Shown here in pieces: positions 1 to 5,886 of a DNA stretch of 5,886 nucleotides; the stretch's first letter is position 1; each line of letters begins with the position of its first letter. The stretch is taken from NCBI GenBank assembly GCA_007132825.1, contig SLNX01000202.1, forward strand, positions 1-5,886. Direction: 5' to 3'. Position numbers and translations under genes: made by a program. Under the pieces are notes generated by a model that was not told where the DNA came from, made no database searches, and saw only the letters and a list, made by a program, of their open reading frames with translations. The stretch comes from Bacteroidales bacterium (lineage in GTDB: Bacteria; Bacteroidota; Bacteroidia; Bacteroidales; UBA7960).

Positions 1-1463
1 TTCAAAGAGATAGCTTTCGCATAACAGTCATCTCCTACGCAGGTGCTGTTATTGGCTATTTGAACAAAATCCTCCTCTTTACGAACTTCCTGGAAACCGA
101 ACAGGTTGGACTGGCCAACCTGCTCGTGTCGTTATCATTGATATACGCGCAGTTTGCCGCCCTGGGAAGCCGAAATATCGTGATCCGGTTTTTTCCGTTT
201 TTTAATGACCCGAAAAACCACCATCATGGATTCCTGTTCGGGATGATCGCCATTTCTACAGGTGGGTTTGTGCTGACCTCCATCCTGCTTTTAATTTTTC
301 GGGAACCTTTTTTGTTGTTATACCGCGACTCCGGCCCTTTACTTGTCGAATATGCCTTTTACCTGATCCCGCTTGCCCTGGCCAATGTGTATTACAATCT
401 TTTTGAAGGATATCTGAGGTCGCTGTACAATAACTTGTTACCATCCCTTGCCCATGAGATCATCCTCAGACTTTTGATCACCCTTTCGATCACCCTTTTT
501 GCCACCGGTATCATCACGTTCCCTGCATTTGTATTGCTCTATGTGGTGGCAAACTGCATGCCGGCTGTGTTACTGATTGCATATTCCGCCATTAAGGGCG
601 TTTTACTGGTCAAACCGGTTTTCTCATCCCTGCTGCGAAGACTGGGGAAAATCATGCTGGTGTATGGTTTGTTCTCTTTACTCACAAACCTCAGCACCTT
701 TTTGTTTGTCAGCATTGATGGGTTGATGGTTGCAGGGATGATTGACCTTGGCGCCGCAGGTATCTATACCACCATGGTTTTTCTTACGTCCATCATGCTT
801 ATCCCTTATCGATCGATGGTGAAAGTGGCGGCACCGCTGGTTGCCCAACTCTGGAAAAACCGTTCGATCGGGGAGATGCAGTCAGTAAGCCGGAAAGCCA
901 GTGCAGGGAGCATGGTAATTGGGGGAGGCCTTTATGTGCTGATTTGGGTAAATATCGATGCCATTTTTCAGCTGATGCCCGAAGCATATTCCGCCGGAAG
1001 ATATGTTTTTCTGATACTCGGAATGGGTAAGCTTTTTGACATGAGTGCAGCGCTGACATCCACCATCATCATCACATCAAAAAAATTCCGCTTCGACCTC
1101 CTCTTTACCCTGTCCATGGTTGCAGTTGCAATAACCTTAAATTATTTCCTGATCCCGTTTTTTGGGAAAAACGGAGCGGCCCTGGCAAGCATGATCACCC
1201 TGATATTGTTCAATATTCTGAGAGTCCTGTTCATTCGATATCATTTCGGCATTTTACCTTTCAGAACCAAACAAATATGGATTCCAATAACGATTGCCAT
1301 GATTGTTTTGATGACCTTCATAATACCTGTAACAGGCAGTCTGCTACTGGATATCATCAGCAGAACAGCCGTTGCAATGATTCTTTTTCTGGTGCCGGTG
1401 AAAATATTTCATGTTTCCCCTGAGCTGGAGGAGTGGCTTCACAAAATGATAAAAAAGCTTTAA
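1..1463 (+). CDS. Polysaccharide/oligosaccharide flippase, Wzx-like (MATE/MVF superfamily), 5' end cut by window edge
   Basis: Multi-pass inner-membrane protein that probably flips lipid-linked glycan units across the cytoplasmic membrane for surface polysaccharide or LPS assembly. The frame is open from base 3 to the stop at 1461-1463, giving 486 visible residues. The first are QRDSFRITVISYAGAVIGYL, followed by NKILLF and the TEQVGLANLL segment, a usual flippase N-terminus in which the first membrane helix precedes a conserved loop. Hydrophobic stretches recur throughout, compatible with about 12-14 helices, and basic loops such as SLLRRLGK and RYHFGILPFRTK separate some of them. The C-terminus is a short charged tail (ELEEWLHKMIKKL). 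Family members are about 480-500 residues, so only a few residues are probably missing. A TTG at base 60 could be taken as a start, but it would delete much of helix 1. The substrate cannot be told from sequence. No glycosyltransferase is visible nearby. The family is confident; the exact role is inferred. Confidence 0.88.
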   Translation, partial: QRDSFRITVISYAGAVIGYLNKILLFTNFLETEQVGLANLLVSLSLIYAQFAALGSRNIVIRFFPFFNDPKNHHHGFLFGMIAISTGGFVLTSILLLIFREPFLLLYRDSGPLLVEYAFYLIPLALANVYYNLFEGYLRSLYNNLLPSLAHEIILRLLITLSITLFATGIITFPAFVLLYVVANCMPAVLLIAYSAIKGVLLVKPVFSSLLRRLGKIMLVYGLFSLLTNLSTFLFVSIDGLMVAGMIDLGAAGIYTTMVFLTSIMLIPYRSMVKVAAPLVAQLWKNRSIGEMQSVSRKASAGSMVIGGGLYVLIWVNIDAIFQLMPEAYSAGRYVFLILGMGKLFDMSAALTSTIIITSKKFRFDLLFTLSMVAVAITLNYFLIPFFGKNGAALASMITLILFNILRVLFIRYHFGILPFRTKQIWIPITIAMIVLMTFIIPVTGSLLLDIISRTAVAMILFLVPVKIFHVSPELEEWLHKMIKKL

Positions 1464-1493
1464 AGCGTAACCCTTCTAGTTTTCCACCGGAGA

Positions 1494-1511
1494 AATAACC
1501 GCAACGTTATT
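1494..1511. terminator. Small hairpin between convergent genes, possible bidirectional terminator
   Basis: AATAAC (1494-1499) and GTTATT (1506-1511) are perfect inverted arms of 6 bp around a 6-base loop. They sit in the 54-base gap between the flippase stop and the stop of the opposing gene. On the + strand a short GTTTGT follows, which is a weak U-tract. The stem is short and A/T-rich, so termination is a guess from position more than from strength. Confidence 0.25.
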
Positions 1512-1517
1512 GTTTGT

Positions 1518-2366
1518 CTACTCACCAGTATTTACATGCACTTCCTTTACTTCGATTGCAAACTCAATCATGTCGTCAGCAAGCATCTGACGCAATTGAT
1601 CCAGCTGGCCACCCATCATCTGCTCCAGCATGTTGCGCTGTTCTGCAGGCATCTGCTCAAGTTCTTTTTCCAGTTCCTCCAGCGCTGCCATCGCCTCTTC
1701 ACGCTCTGCGTCGGAAAGATAATCAGATAAACCGTGAACGGTGATCGTTGTTCTAAAAGGAATCATCAAACCGTCGATGTTCCGGTAATCTTTCATTCGC
1801 ATCACCGGCTCAATCTGACGCACATCCCCCTCTTCAATTTCTGCCATGGCCGAAAACTTCATTTTGCGCAATACCCAATGTTCATCATCAAAAAACAAAC
1901 TTAGACTGCCAATGGGCTCATCCATGTCATCAAAAGCCTCCATCAGAACACGCATATCATCAATAAAAATAACATGTGTATTCAAATCGTCGATGCGCTC
2001 CGTTCCCATATACCTTGAATGCATAAGCAAATGCTCAAACACCCCGGGTGAAAAGAAATCGGCGTCAACCATTGGCGACGTTGAATGCATCCCCAGGCCT
2101 GAAATGGACCCCCAGAAACTTTCTGTTTCCACTTTTGACGCAAAATAGGGCCGGCCATTATCGTATTCTTTGTGATAGTGGGTGGTGAAGTTGCTGGTAA
2201 CTATTTTGTAGTCGTCAATCTCTCTTACAGACCTTTCATAATGGGCACGCACTTGCTCCAGCATCTCGGCTGCACGCGGGTCATTGTATTGGCTAAATGC
2301 CGCTTTGGATGTAAAAAACAAAATGGTTAGCAGCGAATAAATAAAATATTTCTGCAATTTTTTCAT
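1518..2366 (-). CDS. Secreted hypothetical protein, LolA-like (outer membrane lipoprotein-sorting-type) with a helical insert
   Basis: A protein of 282 residues starting at ATG 2364-2366 and ending at TAG 1518-1520. Residues 1-25 form a signal peptide: basic MKKLQK, a hydrophobic core, then KAAFSQ, with likely cleavage near residue 25. There is no lipobox cysteine, so it is probably soluble in the periplasm or loosely held at the outer membrane. The mature part begins with an amphipathic helix (about 31-48, ending in a DDYKIVTSNF strand). Alternating strand segments follow (SLSLFFDDEHWVLRKMKF, about 154-171; IDGLMIPFRTTITVHG, about 197-212), as in the LolA/LolB lipoprotein-carrier fold. Residues about 217-264 are a strongly charged Met/Glu/Gln-rich helical segment, before a final strand (MIEFAIEVKEVHV). 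The family call rests on overall pattern only, with no diagnostic motif; it could be another periplasmic beta-rich family. It converges on the flippase and diverges from pabB. Confidence 0.72.
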   Translation of the reverse strand: MKKLQKYFIYSLLTILFFTSKAAFSQYNDPRAAEMLEQVRAHYERSVREIDDYKIVTSNFTTHYHKEYDNGRPYFASKVETESFWGSISGLGMHSTSPMVDADFFSPGVFEHLLMHSRYMGTERIDDLNTHVIFIDDMRVLMEAFDDMDEPIGSLSLFFDDEHWVLRKMKFSAMAEIEEGDVRQIEPVMRMKDYRNIDGLMIPFRTTITVHGLSDYLSDAEREEAMAALEELEKELEQMPAEQRNMLEQMMGGQLDQLRQMLADDMIEFAIEVKEVHVNTGE

Positions 2367-2399
2367 GATTTCCGGTTTGGTTAATAAAACTTATTTATT

Positions 2400-2431
2400 C
2401 AAAAATAATCAATATCTATCAAAAGTGCACA
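2400..2431 (-). promoter_or_regulatory. Candidate Bacteroidota promoter for the secreted LolA-like protein
   Basis: Read on the - strand, bases 2407-2400 are TATTTTTG, an exact match to the Bacteroidota -7 box TAnnTTTG. Twenty bases further upstream, 2431-2428 read TGTG, three of four bases of the -33 TTTG box. Transcription would begin near 2393-2395, leaving a leader of roughly 27 bases before the ATG at 2366. No Shine-Dalgarno sequence is visible, which is normal for this phylum. The region is AT-rich, so chance matches are possible. Confidence 0.4.
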
Positions 2432-2492
2432 ATATGATCAATTGTCTCAAAATTTTCATCAGGCTATGTTGTTCATAAAAACAGTGATCTAA

Positions 2493-2525
2493 TGTTATTA
2501 ACATTCAAAAAGACTAATATCTTTG
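2493..2525 (+). promoter_or_regulatory. Candidate Bacteroidota promoter for pabB
   Basis: Bases 2518-2525 are TATCTTTG, an exact match to the -7 box TAnnTTTG, followed by C as is common. The -33 region (about 2493-2498, TGTTAT) is only a weak match to TTTG. Transcription would start about 5-7 bases after the box, near 2530. That places the ATG at 2527 outside the message and favours the ATG at 2545. A 15-bp inverted repeat covers the -33 region. Confidence 0.42.
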
Positions 2526-2544
2526 CATGAATGATGCCATCTTT

Positions 2545-3867
2545 ATGAATGAAAGAACCTACCAAACTTTTAACACTCACAACAGGCAATTTGTTTTCCC
2601 GCTGACGGCACTTCAATGGGGGCAATCCCTTTTTGAACATGCGGTGCTCCTGAACAGTAACAATTACAAGCACGATAAGTATGGAAACATTCAGGGAATC
2701 ATTGCCTTGGGCGCAGCGGATCAAATATATGCGAATAATAAAGACCCCTTTGAACAACTGAAAACGTTTTCTGACGGTTTTAATGACTGGCTTTTTGGTT
2801 TTTTTGGTTATGAGTTGAAAAATCGTCTGGAGCGGTTGAGTTCAAAAAATGCTGACCATATTAAGATGCCGGAAATGCATTTTTTCAGACCTGTAATTGT
2901 GATCTTGCAAACCTTTGCCGGGTGGCAGATCGGCTGCCTGCCAGGTTACGGACAATTGTCAGATCCCGGTTTTGTTTTCCGAGGCATTTGCTCTCATAAG
3001 GATGATAAGTCGAGCAAGGACTTGATGGTAAAAATAAAAGCACGTGTTGACAAAAAAAGATATCTCGAGCAGCTGCAGGCCATCAAGAAGCATATTCAGC
3101 AGGGTGATATCTATGAAATGAATTATTGTGTGGAGTTTTTTGCCGATCAGGCGGAGGTTAACCCCATTTCTGTTTATGATTCCCTGAATCGTGTCTCGCC
3201 CACACCATTTTCTGCCTTCTACCGCTTAAATGACAAATACCTGATGTGTGCCAGTCCGGAGCGATTTTTAAAAAAGCAGGGGCAAAAACTGATCTCTCAG
3301 CCGATAAAAGGAACCGGTGCCAGGGGCAAATCTCCTGAAGAGGATGAGCGCTTGAAACAGGGGCTTTTTCACGATGTAAAAGAGCGCAGCGAAAATGTAA
3401 TGATCGTTGACCTTGTGCGGAATGATCTGGCGCGAACCGCTGAAAAGGGCAGTGTGCATGTCGAGGAACTCTTTGGGGTCTATGCTTTTCCGCAGGTGCA
3501 CCAGATGATATCCACGGTTGTCTCCAAGCTGGATCCGAAGCATCATTTTGTGGATGCCATCAAAAATGCCTTTCCCATGGGATCCATGACGGGTGCGCCG
3601 AAGATCAGGGCAATGGAGTTGATCGATCTTTATGAAGATACCCGCAGGGGGCTCTATTCAGGTGCCGTTGGGTATATCTGTCCGGAAAAAAACTTTGACT
3701 TCAACGTGGTGATCAGAAGTGTTCAGTACAATGCAAAAAGCAGATACCTGAATTATATGGTGGGTGGTGCCATTACGGCGGCCTCCGTGCCCGAAAAGGA
3801 GTATGAGGAGTGCATATTAAAGGCGCAGGCCATGGAACGCGCCCTGGATGCCGTTATGCACCGCTAA
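2545..3867 (+). CDS. pabB: Aminodeoxychorismate synthase component I (PabB)
   Basis: Converts chorismate plus ammonia, normally supplied by the PabA glutaminase, to 4-amino-4-deoxychorismate, the precursor of the p-aminobenzoate part of folate; cytoplasmic. With the start at 2545 it has 440 residues, a normal length. The weakly conserved N-terminal domain runs to about 165. The chorismate-binding domain follows (about 170-435) with SPERF (237-241), PIKGT (253-257), ERSENVMIVDLVRNDL (280-295), FPMGSMTGAPK (343-353) and EYEEC (419-423). Lys255 in PIKGT is the PabB nucleophile; anthranilate synthase TrpE has Ala there, so PabB is favoured over TrpE. Glu239, Glu419 and Glu422 match the Mg-binding acids. 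An upstream in-frame ATG at 2527 would add six residues (MNDAIF), but it lies directly after a -7 promoter box. The downstream MNERTYQTF beginning also looks more like the family. No pabA or pabC is in the window. Confidence 0.93.
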   Translation: MNERTYQTFNTHNRQFVFPLTALQWGQSLFEHAVLLNSNNYKHDKYGNIQGIIALGAADQIYANNKDPFEQLKTFSDGFNDWLFGFFGYELKNRLERLSSKNADHIKMPEMHFFRPVIVILQTFAGWQIGCLPGYGQLSDPGFVFRGICSHKDDKSSKDLMVKIKARVDKKRYLEQLQAIKKHIQQGDIYEMNYCVEFFADQAEVNPISVYDSLNRVSPTPFSAFYRLNDKYLMCASPERFLKKQGQKLISQPIKGTGARGKSPEEDERLKQGLFHDVKERSENVMIVDLVRNDLARTAEKGSVHVEELFGVYAFPQVHQMISTVVSKLDPKHHFVDAIKNAFPMGSMTGAPKIRAMELIDLYEDTRRGLYSGAVGYICPEKNFDFNVVIRSVQYNAKSRYLNYMVGGAITAASVPEKEYEECILKAQAMERALDAVMHR

Positions 3868-4013
3868 GAAATATACAAACAATGAACCTTAATTATTCAT
3901 AAAACATCTTATAGAATTGAACCCCTTGAGTTATTTTGTCATTAAACTTTCAGGTTGCTTTTTTGGAAAGGCATCACTTTAAGTAATAATGAATCAGGTC
4001 AATAATTATCGTC

Positions 4014-4568
4014 ATGAAACAAAAAATACCTGTTGTTTTGATATTATTTGCTGTGTTTTTAATGTGGACTGAGAACTCCTTTGCGCAAAACAGAAGTGTT
4101 AGGGATATGTCGCCTTCAGAGCGGATTTTTGTTGGTGGATTTTTTGGGTTGCAGATTGGCACCTTTACTGCAATCAGCTTACACTTGCACGGAGGATATT
4201 TGATTACCGACAGACTTTCGGCAGGCTTGGGAGGGAATTATCAATACACCCGCGATGCTTTTTTTGGGGAGTCTCTGTCATCCCACGTTTACGGAAGCAA
4301 TGTCTTTGTCCGCTTCGATGTGGTGTCAAACTTTTTTCTCCATGGAGAATATGAAAGGATCCAGGTCAGGACATACAGGTCAGTGCAAAACCCGGGGGAG
4401 CGTACTACCATCACCGAAGATAATTATTTTCTTGGAGTTGGCTATGGCCTGCAGGCTTCGGACCGGGTCAGGCTGAACTTGCTTTTGCTTTACAACTTTA
4501 ATGACAACAGCAGGGTCTATTTTGACAATCCTTTTTTCCGTGTGGGGGTTGATGTGTTTCTTTTCTAA
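4014..4568 (+). CDS. Small outer-membrane beta-barrel protein, probably 8-stranded
   Basis: A 184-residue protein. Residues 1-24 are a signal peptide (MKQKI, a hydrophobic core, then NSFA before Gln25), directing export. The mature chain shows about eight amphipathic strands at roughly 38-50, 51-63, 67-79, 90-104, 106-121, 136-148, 151-162 and 174-184. Polar turns rich in Asp, Asn and Gly separate them (ITDRLS, NFNDNSR). The chain ends DNPFFRVGVDVFLF, with the C-terminal Phe that outer-membrane barrels use for recognition by the BAM assembly machinery. The GGFFGLQIGT opening and the GYLITDRLSAGLG turn resemble a common uncharacterised Bacteroidota barrel family of similar length. An 8-stranded barrel this small usually has no wide pore, so a structural or adhesive role is possible, but the function is unknown. 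An in-frame stop at 3990-3992 precedes the ATG, fixing the start. No Shine-Dalgarno site or exact TAnnTTTG box is seen in the 146-base gap upstream. Confidence 0.85.
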   Translation: MKQKIPVVLILFAVFLMWTENSFAQNRSVRDMSPSERIFVGGFFGLQIGTFTAISLHLHGGYLITDRLSAGLGGNYQYTRDAFFGESLSSHVYGSNVFVRFDVVSNFFLHGEYERIQVRTYRSVQNPGERTTITEDNYFLGVGYGLQASDRVRLNLLLLYNFNDNSRVYFDNPFFRVGVDVFLF

Positions 4569-4588
4569 TGTTTGATTAGTTTCTTTTC

Positions 4589-4605
4589 GTTTTGTTAAAC
4601 AAAAC
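4589..4605. repeat. Short perfect inverted repeat upstream of fhs
   Basis: GTTTTGTT (4589-4596) and AACAAAAC (4598-4605) are perfect inverted arms of 8 bp around a single A. As RNA this would fold as about 6 bp (GTTTTG/CAAAAC) with a 5-base loop. It lies 20 bases after the barrel-gene stop and 68 bases before the fhs start. No T-tract follows on the + strand, so it is a poor intrinsic terminator. As DNA, the symmetry could suit a dimeric regulator. Either role is speculative. Confidence 0.3.
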
Positions 4606-4673
4606 CGGCGTTATTGTGGTTCTTATGATAAACAAACTGAGTTTAATATTTCAATAATTTAATCCATAATCAT

Positions 4674-5886
4674 ATGAAAACGGATCTGGAGATTGCAAGG
4701 GCTGCCAAAATGAGGCCCATTACCGAGGTTGCTGCAAAGCTTGGACTAAAAGAGTCGGACCTCTATCAGTATGGCAAATACATTGCCAAGCTACCATTGC
4801 GGTTGATCAACAACAAGGAGGTTAAAAAGAAGAAACTTGTGCTTGTTACTGCCATCACACCTACACCAGCCGGAGAGGGTAAAACAACCACTTCGATAGG
4901 TTTGGCCGAGGGGCTGAACCGGATTGGTGTAAAAACAAGTGTGGTGATTCGTGAACCCTCGCTGGGACCTGTTTTTGGGATCAAAGGTGGTGCTGCCGGC
5001 GGTGGGCGTGCACAGGTACTGCCGATGGAAGATATCAACCTCCATTTTACCGGTGACCTTGCAGCCGTTGAAAAGGCCCACAACCTGCTTGCCGCTCTCG
5101 TCGACAATCACCTGCAAAGCAAAAACAACTCCCTGAACCTTGATCCCAGAAAGATCGTGTGGAAACGTGTAATTGACATGAATGAGCGTGCTCTGCGCGA
5201 CATCATCGTCGGACTGGGTGGTCCGAAACAGGGGATACCCCGTCAGACCGGGTTTGACATTACCGCTGCATCGGAGATCATGGCAGCGCTTTGTTTGGCC
5301 AAGGATATCGAAGACCTGAAAGAGAAATTCGGGAATATCCTAGTTGGCTTCACCTATGACGATAAACCCGTTTATGCAAAAGACTTCCAGGCACAGGGTG
5401 CCATGGCCGCGCTGATGAAGTACGCTATTATGCCAAACCTGGTACAAACCATAGAGGGGAATCCGGCCATCGTGCACGGCGGACCCTTTGCAAACATCGC
5501 CCAGGGAACCAACACCTTAATAGCCACCAAGATGGGACTCTCCCTGTCAGATTATGTGGTAACTGAGGCCGGTTTTGCTTCCGAACTGGGAGCTGAAAAG
5601 TTTCTGAACATCAAGAGTCAGTATGGCGGACTGTCACCAAATGCATCCGTAATTGTTGCCACAATCCGTGCGCTGAAATACCACGGAGGGGCTAAACTCG
5701 CGAACCTTAAAGAACCAAATCCGGAAGCTGTTTCCAATGGTCTTGAAAACCTTGAAAAACACATTGAGAACATCCGTCACTTCAACCTGAAGCCTGTGGT
5801 GGCAATCAATAAGTTTTACACAGACACCGACGAAGAGATAGAGATTGTCAAAAAGCGATGTGAAGAGCTTGGTGTGCGTGCAGCAA
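4674..5886 (+). CDS. fhs: Formate-tetrahydrofolate ligase (10-formyl-THF synthetase), 3' end cut by window edge
   Basis: Joins formate to tetrahydrofolate using ATP, giving 10-formyl-THF for purine synthesis and other one-carbon needs; cytoplasmic, a homotetramer in known members. The visible part is 404 of about 555 residues, starting MKTDLEIARAAKMRPITEVA, a typical N-terminus. The P-loop TPTPAGEGKTT spans 62-72, with Lys70 matching Lys74 of the Moorella enzyme. REPSLGP carries Arg93, matching Moorella Arg97, which binds formyl phosphate. The first family signature is GIKGGAAGGG (102-111) followed by Arg112 rather than the usual Tyr. PMEDINLHFTGD (117-128), HGGPFANIA (268-276) and the second signature VATIRALKYHGG (328-339) are intact. 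Phe381 in AINKFYTD matches the folate-stacking Phe384. The EAGFASELGAEKF loop (298-310) differs slightly from the common EAGFGADLGAEKF. The C-terminal part, including the second folate-stacking Trp, lies beyond the window. No exact TAnnTTTG promoter box or folate riboswitch is seen upstream. Confidence 0.96.
   Translation, partial: MKTDLEIARAAKMRPITEVAAKLGLKESDLYQYGKYIAKLPLRLINNKEVKKKKLVLVTAITPTPAGEGKTTTSIGLAEGLNRIGVKTSVVIREPSLGPVFGIKGGAAGGGRAQVLPMEDINLHFTGDLAAVEKAHNLLAALVDNHLQSKNNSLNLDPRKIVWKRVIDMNERALRDIIVGLGGPKQGIPRQTGFDITAASEIMAALCLAKDIEDLKEKFGNILVGFTYDDKPVYAKDFQAQGAMAALMKYAIMPNLVQTIEGNPAIVHGGPFANIAQGTNTLIATKMGLSLSDYVVTEAGFASELGAEKFLNIKSQYGGLSPNASVIVATIRALKYHGGAKLANLKEPNPEAVSNGLENLEKHIENIRHFNLKPVVAINKFYTDTDEEIEIVKKRCEELGVRAA

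Noticed and set aside
60..1463. Flippase gene starting at TTG 60
   Set aside because: The frame is open to the left edge and the upstream residues match the family N-terminus, so the gene is simply truncated by the window.
1514..2148. Plus-strand open frames at 1514-1744, 1536-1730 and 1846-2148
   Set aside because: They lie opposite the secreted protein, show no domain or signal pattern, and look like shadows of its codon use.
2473..2757. Minus-strand open frame of 94 codons opposite the pabB start
   Set aside because: It overlaps the pabB promoter and coding region, has no recognisable features, and fits an antisense shadow.
2545..3867. Anthranilate synthase component I (TrpE) as the identity of this gene
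   Set aside because: The PIKGT motif has the catalytic Lys of aminodeoxychorismate synthase, where TrpE has Ala, and no trp genes are nearby.
3868..4013. Terminator or promoter in the gap between pabB and the barrel gene
   Set aside because: The best inverted repeat is only 5 bp (ATGAA/TTCAT), and TATTTTG near 3932 is one base short of the -7 box with no -33 partner at the right distance.
3989..4072. Short open frame of 27 codons beginning 25 bases before the barrel gene and overlapping its start
   Set aside because: It has no ribosome-binding context or sensible peptide pattern, and the overlapping frame has a clear signal peptide. A regulatory upstream frame is possible but unsupported.
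4569..4673. Tetrahydrofolate riboswitch upstream of fhs
   Set aside because: The gap is 105 AT-rich bases with only one short palindrome and no multi-stem structure or conserved core that I can recognise.
4766..5117. Minus-strand open frames of 108 and 113 codons
   Set aside because: They are antisense to the strongly conserved fhs coding region, which accounts for the absence of stops.
1..5886. A novel defence, mobile or biosynthetic system
   Set aside because: All five genes fit ordinary housekeeping or envelope families, with no repeats, integrase, transposase, toxin-like pair or tight cluster of unknown genes.

Overview
The window looks like ordinary chromosomal DNA from a member of the Bacteroidota, probably near Bacteroidales/Marinilabiliales, though the exact lineage is an inference. 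The evidence is the gene families (a Bacteroidota-type flippase, a small 8-stranded barrel ending in Phe, a PabB with a Bacteroidota-like C-terminus), the AT-rich intergenic DNA without Shine-Dalgarno sites, and two matches to the Bacteroidota -7 promoter box TAnnTTTG.

Layout: (1) Bases 1-1463, + strand: a polysaccharide/oligosaccharide flippase. Its reading frame is open to the left window edge, so its true start lies outside. (2) Bases 1518-2366, - strand, convergent with the flippase: a secreted protein of 282 residues with a LolA-like look and an unusual Met/Glu/Gln-rich helical segment before its last strand. A small hairpin lies in the 54-base gap between genes 1 and 2. (3) About 180 AT-rich bases with divergent promoter candidates. 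(4) Bases 2545-3867, + strand: aminodeoxychorismate synthase component I (pabB), identified by the PIKGT lysine. (5) A 146-base gap with no clear element. (6) Bases 4014-4568, + strand: a small outer-membrane beta-barrel protein. (7) A 105-base gap with a short inverted repeat. (8) Bases 4674-5886, + strand: the first 404 codons of formate-tetrahydrofolate ligase (fhs), cut by the right window edge.

Two genes belong to folate and one-carbon metabolism. PabB makes the precursor of the p-aminobenzoate part of folate, and Fhs loads formate onto tetrahydrofolate. They are separated by the barrel gene and by gaps over 100 bases, so they are probably not one operon. The other three genes concern the cell envelope: a glycan flippase in the inner membrane, a periplasmic or outer-membrane-associated protein, and an outer-membrane barrel.

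I found no RNA gene, CRISPR array, insertion sequence or phage gene, and nothing that amounts to a new biological system. The points worth a second look are modest: the helical insert in the secreted protein, an Arg in place of the signature Tyr in Fhs, the promoter/start conflict at pabB, and short inverted repeats over both divergent promoter candidates.
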